Of a DNA stretch of 64,000 nt, positions 34,655 through 47,400 are shown piece after piece. The position numbers and the translations under genes were made by a program. This DNA comes from Lagopus muta (taxonomy: Eukaryota; Chordata; Aves; Galliformes; Phasianidae). Below the pieces are notes generated by a model that was not told the DNA's origin, made no database searches, and worked only from the letters and a program-made list of their open reading frames with translations. Every line of letters begins with the position of its first letter. Within the stretch, counting starts at the first letter, position 1. The stretch covers positions 19,787,433 to 19,851,432 of the forward strand of contig NC_064439.1 in NCBI RefSeq assembly GCF_023343835.1, read 5' to 3'.

Positions 34655-34686
<32 letters not shown>
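34655..34686. repeat. Poly(A) tract of about 31 nt
   Basis: A long uninterrupted A-run. No AATAAA is seen in the preceding 40 bp and no flanking duplication, so a processed-gene tail is not supported. Confidence 0.8.
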
Positions 34687-34690
<4 letters not shown>

Positions 34691-35100
34691 AGTCCCCCTG
34701 TTTGATCATCTCCTCAGTATCTGGGGACTGAGCCATTTTCAATTCAGAGCCACCATATTTGGTTAAAACTGTATTTTGCTGTTGCAATCCATGGGATGCT
34801 GTTTGGTACTGCTAACTTGTTTATGTCATCTGCTCAATGAATTACTGGCTGGAAGCTGCTCCTTCTATGCAAATACTCCTTGCCAGCCACTGTGGTTTTA
34901 ATATCTTATTTTTTTGGGGGGGTAATGCTCTGGGCCTTTCAGCGTTACCAAATTATCTTTCTTTTCTCAATGTGCAGGTTAGTGAGATGTTCCCACCGCA
35001 TTGGGCTGTGCAGTGCTGAGGCACAGAGTGCTTGGCTGTCCAAAGGTCAAAAGCACAATGATCAGACACATGCAGATCTGAATTAATTATCTCTCAAAGC

Positions 35101-35325
35101 TCCAGCAGGCAGAAGAGAAAAAATGTACTGGGTGTCTGGATTATTTGTACACTGTCAAACTTCAATTAAGATACCTGAGATAAAGATTACCCTTATAGGA
35201 CAGGACAGCAGCATGGGCACCTTGTGAATAAGGAGCTGTGTGAGAGCAAAGGGCAGCCTGGCTCCCAAAAGTACTATTCAGCACAAGAGGTTTCACTTCA
35301 AACTCAGCACAGCTGGAGGAGAGCA
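35101..35325 (+). promoter_or_regulatory. CUBN: Probable CUBN proximal promoter and 5' untranslated region
   Basis: The sequence directly before the CUBN start is not CpG-rich, unlike the TRDMT1 promoter. A weak TATA-like CTTATAGGA lies at about 35191-35199 and an AT-rich AATTAATTAT at 35084-35093. ATG at 35213 would open a four-codon upstream frame ending TGA at 35225-35227. Transcription start and regulators are not determinable. Confidence 0.35.
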
Positions 35326-35444
35326 ATGCCTTGGGCTGCTCCTGTTCCTGGGCTGTTAGTTTTGTTGTTACTGCTTGCTGGATTGAGCTGTGAATCAAAC
35401 CACTATGAAAAAAAGAGGCAGAAAAGAAATGTTTATGATGAACA
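35326..35444 (+). CDS. CUBN: CUBN exon 1 (signal peptide and furin site)
   Basis: Start ATG at 35326, chosen because it opens a typical leader: MPWAAPVPG, a leucine-rich core, then LSC. RQKR at residues 31-34 is the furin site conserved in human cubilin. The frame is open upstream but has no ATG. Donor GTAAGT. Confidence 0.9.
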
Positions 35445-38400
35445 GTAAGTACCAGTGCTATTAGCAGTTGCAAATGGATCTGCTCATAAGATAGGCTTTA
35501 AGCATTATTAATGGGAACAGAATGATTTTACCGCATGTCTTTTCAATCTACACTTTGGCAGCAGATAGGTGCAACTAACTTATTTTTATTTTCTCTGTAA
35601 TACAACAGGCCTCGTCTGTCCTCAGAGCAGGGCAACCTGGTGTTCCATGCTGGCTCCAGCAAAAATATTGAATTTAGAACTGGACCACTGGGGAAAATAA
35701 AGCTTAATGAAGAAGATCTTGCAGAAATGTTTAGTCAGGTGATGTAGTTACTTATCCCTAAGGTGTTTTCATTTCCAGTTTTGCACATTAATAATTGAAT
35801 TTTCTTCAGAATTTTTCTCAGCAAATGTTTGATTTGTTTGGTACAATTGTCTTTTTATATTATCTCTGTTAGCACTGTAATATTTGAGCTATTGCAGACA
35901 TGTAAAATAATAAATTAATTACATAAAGTAATTAAAAGATTAAACTGTGTTTGGAACAGAGCTCTCTGTATTCAGAAGGACTTTATAAGAGTAAGGTGAA
36001 GAAAGTACAAAACTTTCCCAAGCTTTTAGAAAAGTGAGGCTTGCTTTCAAGCTTCTGAGGAAGCAAAACTCATTTCACGTCATCTCTTTTTAATAATTTA
36101 GATGAGAGAAAATAAAGCAGAGATTCAAGAACTTAAGAAAGCCAATGGAGTCTCTCAGAACGTGTCCCACCAAGTCTCTCTGCTGGATTCCAAGGTGAGC
36201 TGTACCCCTGTGTTGTATTCCAGCAGCATTCTGAGTTTTCTGTTCCTCGGAATAAGGTGACTACTGATTCATTTTGGTATTTCTGGGCTTCAGTTCAGAA
36301 CTGGAGCAGAGTCCATATTTAACATCAGTTTAGAGTGTATGTTTGACATCGAAGGTACTGATTTGATATCTGGAGACTGGAAACATCCCCATAGTTCTCA
36401 TAATTTTTAGTTACCAGGATTATTCTTTTGCTCACTGTTGACATCTCTATGGACTACGTTCTCTGATGTTTAAGGAAATCAAATCTTACTAAATTCAGGC
36501 TACAGACTATATGTATTCCCATATGTGTTACATAGACATGCCATTGCTTGGATGCAAATTGTTGTAGATGTTTGCAGTGGAAACAAAAGACCCTTGAAGT
36601 AGTCTTTTCAGATAGTAAAGATTCTTTTCCAGAAGAATAGAAGATGGAAATCCTTTATCTGTCTTGGCTTAAATGTTAAATGTGCTGCCATGATTTCCTT
36701 ATAGGAAAATATTTTATAGCCTTTGAGACTGCCCTTATGGGATATTGTTCTGATATGCATTCATTGTATCCCCTAATTCATTTTCTTCTTGCTATTTGTG
36801 GTTTTAACCAACTGAGATATGCTGAACTTCTCCTTGGCTTTCAGTGTGCCCACCACCTCAGACCTCAGTCTGTCATACTCTTGAGAGTACCTGAACTTTC
36901 CTGTTGGAGTATTCACATTCTTAAAGTTTATAGAATCATAGAATATTTTGGGTTGGAAGGGACGCTTCAAGGTTATCTGGTTCAAATCCCCTGCAATGAA
37001 CAGGGGCACCTACCGCTTCTCCCTTAAAGCCCCCCTGCAGATACTGAAAGGCTTCTCTCAGCTCTCCGTGGAGCCTTCTCCTCTCCAGGCTGCGTAGCCC
37101 CACCTCTCTCAGCCTGTCATCACAGGGAAGGCATTCCATCCTTGAGATCATTTTTGTGGCCCTCCTTTGGACAAACTCCAACAGGTCCGTGTTAAGCAAG
37201 GTAAGTACCTTAACGCATCATCACAGGATAGGCTTTTTTTGTAGGCAAGTTTGGATATATGCTGTTGAAAAGTTGTCAGCTTTTCAGCATAAAACCCTTA
37301 AATCCCACAGAATGGGGCCTGATTTTTAACCTGATTATCACCTGGTTTCACAGAGCGGCTCTTCTCTTGTCTCCAAAAAAAACACTCAAGAAAACCCAGC
37401 ATGCTGGCACCCTGTCACTCTGCGGTGACCTTCATGCCAAGTGCAATTAATTTGAATTTCTCTTGCAGGTCACAAATCTTGACATGCAACTTCAAAGCTT
37501 AGAGCAGGTGAGTACATGGGAAATAAACTGAAGATCAGAAAAGAGCTCTACTCAAGTAAACAAAGTAAGCTTTATTAAATTAAATGGTTTCTTTCCTCTC
37601 ACGTATCACTCAGGAAAAGCTTTTCTGGTGACAGGAGATTAAAAAAAGCCAAGGTTTGTAAAGGAGGTGAAATGCCTTCTTACAAAACATAAACTGTGTA
37701 GGAGCCTGCATTCCTTAAAGGAAAAACAGTTGTAGACTGAAAAATAACAACTGGATACCAAGGAAAAATACACTCTTCCTTCACTGATCTCTGAAGACAA
37801 AGACAGAGAACTCAAATTGGATTTTGTACTGCATGGGAAATAGCTGATTTTCAACAACCGGCTGCTTCCCCATGAGCATGTGGCAGCCACAGCTACTGCT
37901 GCCAGTAAAGCAGTTGTTGGATGAGTCACGTGTGAAATGAAGATCTCCCTCCTGGCCTCACTAACAGCCTGTCATTGAGGAAAAGTTTCTGATAGTATTT
38001 ACATCTTGCAGAGCTTTTCTTACCCCATGGCTTACACTATGCTGTGTCAGATCTGTCATGCTAAGTCATATTTTAGTCGTATTTTTGTACAGATATGTTC
38101 AAAACAGCTCCAAAGCTTTGCAAATTAATTTGCTGAAAGAGAAAGTGAGAGGGAACCCCCCCAGAAAAAGATAAAAATAAAGGGTTCATCTTGAGAAGAA
38201 ATGCTGAAGAATCACTAAATAAGAAGGAAGATAATTCCCTGCTCTGCTCCTGGGTTTCAGACACTGCAGAGCAAAGCCTGCAGCAGCAACCCTTGTGAGA
38301 ACTCAGGGACCTGCGTGAACTCGCTGGATGGCTTCTTCTGCCTCTGTCCCAGCAACTGGAGGGTGAGTCTTCAGCCTCCTCGAGTGCGTGTCCAGCTTGA

Positions 38401-41400
38401 GTGCGTGACGTGTACAAGGGTATACCTGGCTTATTGCAGTCATGGCAAGGCGTGTATTAAGATTGTTCGGGATGGGGTGATATACACTGAATAGCAAAAT
38501 AATCGTATCAGAGTCATCATCTGTTTTAAGTGCAATACATTTGATTCTCAACAATAATGACATATACCCCAAAAGATGGAAGCCCAGGCCACGGGGCCAG
38601 ACCCTGTGCTGTTACATGCAGGTGATGTCCCATGAAGTCAGTGGTCTGACACAATATGCCCTCATTTCTTGCTGAGCAGGATGACTAAACTGCATACCTG
38701 CTGCTGGTATGACACAATCATATGGAGGGAATGGGGGAAGGAATGACATTTATTGAAGCCCAAAGAAGTAAAACAAATGGGGATGTCTGTAATCAATCAC
38801 ATCCCAAGTTTTTGAAATCCAAAGGCCTTCTTGGCAAAGGCTTTTACGGTGCTGTTACATGCATTTGGAGATGGAACGATTCCATTTTTTCTCAACGGCA
38901 CTCAGCCTGAAAGCTGTCCCAGTGAGACTGGGGTCAAAATTGATGTGCTTTCTGTCCTGATGAAACAGCATCTCCTGATATTAACAGCCTGAAATGAAGT
39001 TTTCTCAGCCTTTTGCTATTAAGTTGGGAAGCAGGGGGAGGTGGCAGTACTCAACTGTCCATATGCTCTCTGCAGAATCTGAAATATTTCATCCCTCTTC
39101 TGACTGATAGCCAGGATTGCAGAACTCAGCTGAACAATAGAGTTCTGTTATAATGCTTCATAAGGGAAGCTGTGTTGATAGCAGCCTGTGGTTTGTGTAT
39201 GTTTGGAAACTATATTAAACCTTGGCTGCATGGTTTGCTTCATTTCTCTGTTACTTGGAAAATAAACTGGTGTTCCATTTCACCTTAGGGCCTCTATTGC
39301 TCAGAGGATGTTAATGAATGCCAGATTTATGCTGGAACATCACTGGGCTGCCAGAATGGAGCCACTTGTGTGAACACACCAGGCAGCTACAGGTAATTTT
39401 TCAAAACCATACACTAAAATCCTATACAAAACACTGCTATGTTTGTAACATCTATCCCATGCAGCACAAGTTTGGGAAAGAAGTCGACGTATTTTCTGTG
39501 CACCATAGTCCATTTCAGTCTGAGAGACCACAAAATCCCCAATACTGTACAGCCAAGTGCACCACGGATGCATTTATATTACTTGTTTTGACACAGAAAG
39601 GGCAGCAAGAACCAGGTTTGTTACGCAACAACACTGGGGATGAAGATTATCACCCCTCCTTTATCACCTGCCCATGAGACAGAGGAGAGTGAGGAAATGG
39701 ATGAGGTGGACAGGAGAAGAGCTTTGCTCCACAAGGCTATGACTTGCTGGAAAGCTCCTGAACAGGCAAAGCTCCCATCAGACAAAGGGAGGAGAGGTAC
39801 TGCCTGTAGCAGACAGGCCAGAAGGGTGCTTGGGCCTCAGAGACATCAGCTTCCTCCAGCTGTGTCCAGCCAGAGGCAGACCTTGTTCAGCTCCTTGGGA
39901 AATATGCTGCTCTTTGCAGGGCAAGCTGGCCTGAACACCCCACATCTTGTTTTCCATATTGGCAAATAATAAACAACTTTCAGATAAACAACTTTCAGAT
40001 GTAATACAAAGCTCTCCCTGTGCAGTGGCTGGATAGCATGCCACAGCCTTCTGCAAAGCAGTTAGTCTCCAGCTTCAACATGAAAGCTTTAGCACGCACA
40101 AAAATTTGCTTGGCATAAGACAGGCTTATAAGCCTGGCTTTGTCAGCTCTTGGAGTAGCCTCACAAAAGGGAAATTTTCATGCAGCTCCTTATGCTTCAC
40201 AGTGGCAGAGAGCTGCTGAGATGCTACCAACCGCGTGGGGATGCATGTCTGCTCTGCTTTGATTTTAAGGGTCTTTGTGGCTTCCTTGCAGCCATCCTCT
40301 ACACAGATGTTTAGGAAGGAAACAACACAAAGCATCCTGCCTTTACTTATTGTTCCTAGCTGTGCTCAGCAGTGTACAGGTGTGTGATTATATTAAGGTT
40401 TGATAGACAAATCCTTTTGCTCTTCTCTCAGGTGTTTTCATTGTGTTTGCACAGTCATGATTCCTGTAAGTTTGTTCCCAGTGCCATTCCTACAAATGTT
40501 ACACTGTTACTTCACACAAATGAGGATCGCTTTGTGAGTCATACAAATTGTGATATTGCTTTTTTTGCATTGCACCCTCAGGATTACTGTTCTATCCTTT
40601 CTTCGCATCCACTGTATTGTCTTCCTAGCCTCCAACCACATCTTGCCTTATTCATTTCTGAGTGCTCCTCAGACGTTAAATGCATTCTGATAGTGCACTG
40701 TGGCTGACTCTTGTGGGGTCCAGCAACCCTACTAGCCCTGCTCCTGCACCGCTGCATTCATATGCTGTGGATAAAACAAATGATATTTAACTTTCTATAG
40801 CCCCAATGGGTAATGCCAGGTGTACCATCAGATGGAGGGTAATGCAGTCTTCCCTCTTTGTTCAGGTCCTTTAGTTACAGGCCTCAAGCTCTAATACAGG
40901 AAAGCACTGTGGTATGAGGAAGCAGTAAGTATCATGGAAATGCTTTCCCCAGTCAGCATTGCAATAGGAACATTGCACCATTTGGACAAAAGGTGTGAGG
41001 GTCACTACGTCCACCAGACATTTGTGTGGTAATCAGAACACTGGGGCCTCCCCAGGATGTGCTGTTAGCAGAGGCAGGACCAGCACGGTGTCACACAACT
41101 CTGCTCTGATGTTTGGCTGAAGCTCCTTGTAGCCTGACCTGCTTCTCAAAGCTGAGCAGCATCAAACTGGGAATGGATTAACCTTAGCCAGACTGAGCAG
41201 GAGACAGTGCCATGTTCATCCTCGTTTAGAGACTCTGATTGCCTGCTGTGTCCTTTGGAGTTGACTGCGCAGCTCTGTACTTTGAACATGCAGAACTGCT
41301 CTTCCCTGCCTGCCACCTCTCTGCATGCCTAGGCTGATCTGCTGCACTCCCAGTGTGTATCTGCTGACTCTTACAATGCAGCTTTGCAGTACAGCAGACT

Positions 41401-44400
41401 GCACACAGGCATTAAGATACTGTGGCATTTTTAAACTGAAGTTCATCCGGGTCACTTGTCCTGAGTGTAGGGTTCAATTACCTGCAATTGGCTTATCACA
41501 CTGCCTTTTCAGCTCAGCACATGATACCCTGACAAGGATAGCACAGTGTATTAATAAATCACTCCAATGTCCAGATCAGCTGCACTGGAATTCCCTGATT
41601 CTGTGGGTAAATGCTTGTGCAGAGTGGTTTTCACTGGCCAGCTTAAAAGAAAGTGAGCAAGGATGCGTAAGGTACTGTGTGAGAAGCAGGCACCTCAGCG
41701 CATCGCTTGCAAATAAGTGTCTCGGTTTCATTTTTTGAAGACGTTAGCTAACTGATTGGAGGCCTTCTGTAGGTTGTGGCTCCATTCCGTGGTGTTTTGG
41801 ATTCTCAGATTTGTTCCATGTGATAATTAAGGTCCAGAGAAAAGGGAACAGTTATCTTAGAAACTCTCAGTTTCGTTGTGTCTGTGCAATGCTATGACCA
41901 AGGTGGGCCCTGCGGGTTGAAAAAGAAAAAGCTGCTGTGTCAGCTGTAGTTGGCACAGTACTGCTTTGGTGGGAGTGCAAGGAATGACAGCTTGGGAAGG
42001 TGAGTGGGGATGCTCCTTAGGCAGGGACTTTGAGCATTGTAGATAGGAGGTAAGCACCAAGCCCTGATGCTAAAGCATGTCTGTGTATTGCTAGAGGTAG
42101 AGCTTTAGGCAGCTGGCAACATATGAGGGACACAAAGTGAAATGCAAATTTTAGGTACTCTCTGGCTGAAGTGCAAACTTCCAGGCTCATGTTCTGCTGA
42201 AGCCTTGTGTTAGACATCTCTTTTCCTGGTCCTGTGCTTGTGACAAGATACTGTGGTCAGCCATGGACATGTACGAGTCCTATGTGATTCCTGAGTCCTT
42301 ACTGGAAAGCTTTGCCACTGTGCAAGGTTACTAATGGGACTGTCAACATTATGAAATACACAGGGATTTTGTGAGGAACATCACACAGAGAGTGCAGACT
42401 AATCCCTTACTATTGGAAAAATGTGGTCTTCATGTGCTATACTTAGAAAACATTTAGACTTTTCTTCCTGCTTTTACCTTTAGCTGCTCCTGTACTCCAG
42501 AAACCTATGGAACCCACTGTGCCTCAAAGTTTGATGACTGTCAGGAAGGATCTCAGACGCTCTGTGAGCATGGCACCTGTGTTGATGCAGAACGAGACAC
42601 CCCCAACGAGGTAAGAAGCAATATGCATCTCATTATACAGCACAAATACCACCGAGTGCCACAAACCTACGTAGCATACACTGCTGCTGGAAGACAGTAA
42701 GAAATGCTGCTGTACAAAATAACCTAATCTCTGTGATGTCCCAAGGACAACAGAAAGAACTGCAAATGCCTTGTGTCTTGTTAAAGATACTTGTCAAAGT
42801 GTTTTTGACCCAAAATGTCATTCAAAACATAATATTCTTACTGTTGGGGAGTGCAATATGAAGTTGCTGGAATATTTTATTACTGAAATTTTTCAGAAGG
42901 ACAAATATGGTTCTTATTTTCCTTGGGAAAAGCAATACCAATGGAATGCTGACAGGTGGTCTGGTGGCTGCTGCCTGTGTTTGGTGCTCATTACCGTCCA
43001 TTTGACTTGGTCTCTGATTCTAAGCCTGAGTAGTCCAAGTGTCTGCACTGGGCGAATGTAAGCGTATACTTGAACGGCATTCTGCAACAAGCCAGACAAT
43101 TGTTTGGGGAGAAAATCTAGGTACAAGGCGTTCCCTCCAAAAGGACGGATGGAAGATGCCAGCTTTGGCTTTTTCCAATCAGAGCAGCCCTGCAGAACTA
43201 CTCTGGCAGACTTGGACTCCTTAGCACTCTTATACACCCATGCACTGTTCCAGACACACCAAGTATTCTTTGTGCTAACGTAATCTTTTCTCGATTTGTA
43301 GACGTCTTCACACCCCATTAGTTGCTTTCTGCCCATTTTTGTGGAGGAATCTTTTCAAAAGGATTCAGTTTTGGCTTAACAGTTTCTGTTCCTATGTCAG
43401 TCAACAATAAAGCTCCCACTAGGTTTAATTGGACTGAAGCTAGGTAAATGTTGAAATCTGGCCTTTAGCAGAGACTGGAAGAGAGAAAATTGTTGTCATT
43501 ATAGAAAAAAAATGTTTTGCAATTTGCTCTGCATGTTACAGGTTACTGAAAATCTTGCTTAAAAGAAAACAGCCAAGATGATTTCAGGTTGCTTATGCTG
43601 ATCTCTTTACCCTATATACAAAGCAAGTTGATGAATTTTAGTATGTTTATGTATAGTTCATAATTACTGTTCATTTTCTCTGGAAGACTTGGGCTAAATT
43701 ACAGGTTACTTTGATGAACATAATAAATGAGCCTGCTGCTCCTTCCACTATTTAAATAGTTAAATTCAGAAAGAGGAATAAATGAAAAACACTATCAAAG
43801 CAATTCCAGAAACAAAATGTGCAAACCATGCAATGCTCAGAAAGCTTTCTGTAAGAAAGAAAGAAAAAGTCTTTGAAAGAAAGAAAGTTTAAGAGATGAT
43901 TTATAAAATGAACTCTTATCCTTTCCCATTCCTCTGAAATATGCACTATATATGTGCAGCCCAAGTATAGCTGTATCTGTGACGCTGGCTGGATGTCCCC
44001 TCCTGGCAGCCCCATCTGCAGTGCTGATATAGATGAATGCAGCCTTCCTGACCCTCCATGTTCACAGAATCCACTTGTGCAGTGCCACAACACACTCGGC
44101 TCCTACTCGTGTGACCCCTGCCCCACAGGTATGGTGTCTTTCCTTGCTCTCATGCTGGGAGGGATGGCAGCAAGTAGGACTGCTGTCATAAGCAGAATGA
44201 AGATCCATGTAGGAGTAATTTCATGAAGACCTTTGGTCTATGTTCTGCAGAATAAATGCATAGATGTTATGTCTTATCTGCATAACATGGAAAGTGGATT
44301 TTAAAGCATGATTTATCCCATCCTTAAATGGACATCTAAATAAGTCACACAAATTAAATTCTTGAAGTGCCTATTTCTTTTCACTGATTTTAACGAGAGT

Positions 44401-47400
44401 TCATGTAGTAGAAATGCTAAGTCACAGCTTGATCTAGTGATTGAGCACCTGGTGGGAAGGCAGAGCCAACTCAGGAGCTCAGGTGTATGCAATGCAGCTG
44501 AGTGACTGGAAGGGGTCAGCCAGGATCCACCCCTTTCCAGACCTCAAGTAAGGGCTGGTAGTGGAGACAAGGGTATCTTGCTGGAGATCCCTGTGTACCT
44601 GAAGCCTTTTGAAGGTAAGCAGATTCTTTCCTGTATTTTTGTCCTCATGGTTGCTGTATCTGAGCATGTCTTCACTTACTGCAGCCTAGGACTTTGCTGC
44701 TCTGTTATCATTGCTGTGCTTTCTGATGTTTTACGGCATTACAGCTCAGAATGACTAGAGTGCGATAGGTAAGGTGAATCCTATCCACCATGTGTGGGAC
44801 TCAATTAATATGTCTGCTACCTTAAGGAAACCCTAACAGAAATCTAATTATCCCTTCAAGCCATGAAGCCTATGGTGTGTTTTCCTGAGTCAGGTACATT
44901 GTATGTACAGGAGGGATGTAGGAGGAGTGTTAGAAGTATTTAAGCAGAGCTACGATGAAGCTTTGATGAGAACATTACGTGTATGCACTGAACCAGAATT
45001 TCTACCTCTTTAGATTAAATAAACTGTGTTTGATTCTGGAACATCCACAGTGTCATTAAAATAAAGCATACTTGCAAATACCTCTTTGTTGTATTTGAAA
45101 GCTATTTTGAAGACCAGCCTTAATTATCATTGTTTATGTGAGGAACAGGTCTTGTGTTAGTGAAGGGAAATTCAAAAGTCGTATTTTTCTGCTCTAAGGA
45201 AAGATCTGATCAATTAAGAAAGTCAGACTTTCTTAAAATGTATTTGAACGTCTTTCCTCTGCTTCTTTTTAGGCTGGCAAGGAAATGGCTACAGTTGCCA
45301 AGACATCGATGAATGTGAAAGTGATAATGGAGGCTGTTCAACAGCACCAATGGTTCAGTGTATCAACACAATAGGATCCTTCCGCTGTGGAGTCTGTCCA
45401 CCAGGTTGAATCTTCATCATTTAAAATCTATCTGTAGTTTTATCAACACACTTGATCCTATTTTATTACATACTGAAAAAGCTGTAGGGCAGTTTTAACA
45501 TACACAGAACAATGCTGTAATACTGAATGCAGTATCTTCAGATTGCTGCAGCTATTTATTAACGTTGTGTTGAGCAGGTGTCTGTTGATGCACCATCTGA
45601 AATGTTTCTCTTGTACTAGGTAGGCAGTGGTAAAGCCTTGATTTTTACAAGATTCTTCCTTTTGGGAGGTAGGGAGGGGAAAGATAATTAAGGGGAGACA
45701 GGCACTGCATAATTATGATAGTAATGTAATTGTCTACATATTAATTGAAAGAGTATCTGGTATGCCATAAATCAGTGGTATTGTTTGTCGTGCCTTGAAT
45801 GCTGTCTAAGAAGGCAGTGTTTCCACCACAGTGCAGGTCAACCAGCAGAAGTGGTGACAATGTCCATAAAATTTGTGGCTTAAAATGCGTTTATGAGATG
45901 CATGCAATCAGTAAGGTGAATACTATCAGGAAAACGTGTTTCCAATTGGTCTACCAATTATCTATCTAAATAGCAGCAAAATATAGATAGTGAAGGCTCT
46001 CTGTTAGTAGGTATTGAAGAGCTCTATCACCATGTTGGAAACATGGCCTCAGGCTAATCTTGATATGGTGCAGTGAACCACAACTGTGCAGTTGTGCCTC
46101 AGCATTTTTGTCTTGCCGAGCCTCCCAGGAGGAAGCAGACATTGTGTTTGTAACCCGAGGGCAGCCCTCACAAGCAGGAGGCCTTGAATTGCTTGGAGGT
46201 GGCTGGGTGCAGATGTATAGGTAGGGTAGCTGTAGCAGAAATGCTAAATCACAGCTTTGAACAAGTAATTGAGCACCTGGTGGGAAGGCAGGGCCAAGTC
46301 AGGGGAGCTCAGGTGCATGCAGCGCATTTGTGTGACTGAGAGGACTTTCCAGACCTCATTTAAGGTTTGGCTGTGGAGGCAAAGGTATCTTGCTGGAAAT
46401 CCCCACCTGCAATGGGGAAGCAGATGTTTTTCTTTTTTTTTTCCTGTGTCCATGGCTGCCACATCTGAGCACGTACTCACTTGCTGCAGCCTAGGACTTT
46501 GCTACTTGGCTGTCATTTCTGCCCTTTTCATTGTGTCGCAGTGTTACAGCAGCATGCCCTGATAGAACTGAGCTCCAATGGCTTCATTCTGACCTCACCT
46601 ATATTTGGGTAATACTAGTGTAATGTTTTTCTAAAGTCATGTAAGGATTTAGTTAAGTTCATAATCCATCCTTATAACGTAGGAACATAATAAATATGCC
46701 AGATCTTATCTACTATCTCAGATTTCTCTCTTTAACTGCACAGACTGTAATTTTACAACTTAAAGTTTTTTTCTCACAGATGCTTGTTTTGCTGTTGATG
46801 CACAGAGAACATAGTTTGTTGCAGACTAAGATTTACCTCTGTACAGGTTATGAGGGAGATGGACAAACGTGTACCCAGGTTGATATCTGCTCGATAAGTA
46901 ATGGAGGGTGCCATCCATTGGCTACCTGTACCTCTACTCCAGGTAGGACATTTGCTTAAGGACTGTAAGTATTATCAGTATCCCAAGGAACCCTTGTAGC
47001 AATGTATTTACCCTAGAACCCATTCTCCACAATCTTCTCAAGAGAGAAGATTTTTCCTTCCTCAAGAGAGCAAACAGGTGTGGGGTAAAGCCAGCCTTCC
47101 TGCAAACATTGATAGAAATTGAGGCTTCACACCAAAGAGCAGACCTAGTCATTAAAATGTTAAGGTCATCACCATTTTCTGTTTTCAGCTGCCTTTAACC
47201 ATTTTTCTCCTTTGTATTCTTTGACTACTTCCAATGCTTCCCATGAAATTGTTTGGACTCTCACATACTAACACGGAAACTTTCCATGACCAAACTGGAC
47301 ACAGACCAGGGAAAGTACCAAAATTAGACAGGAATCAAAATAAGATTGAATCGGATCTAATAATTCAGAATGCATGATGGCTCAGCTTCAAAATGTTGAG

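Larger units (their letters stand above)
28251..35100. other. Intergenic region between TRDMT1 and CUBN
   Basis: No gene recognised. It holds an LTR-like element (28461-28850), a mariner fragment (30203-30285), a CR1 fragment (31561-31785), a tandem duplication (33401-33470) and a long A-run (34655-34686). Open frames of up to 174 codons on the minus strand fall in these repeats or lack any domain. Confidence 0.65.

Noticed and set aside
34200-34686. Possible processed pseudogene ending in the 31-nt A-run
   Set aside because: No AATAAA in the expected position, no flanking duplication and no recognisable coding sequence; an expanded A-run is simpler.
35224-35325. Longer CUBN N-terminus from 35224
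   Set aside because: The frame is open but begins with GTG, not ATG. The ATG at 35326 directly precedes a good signal peptide.
36680-37199. 115-codon sense and 87-codon antisense frames in CUBN intron 3
   Set aside because: Both are reads through a CR1 fragment; the antisense one is CR1 ORF2, not a host gene.
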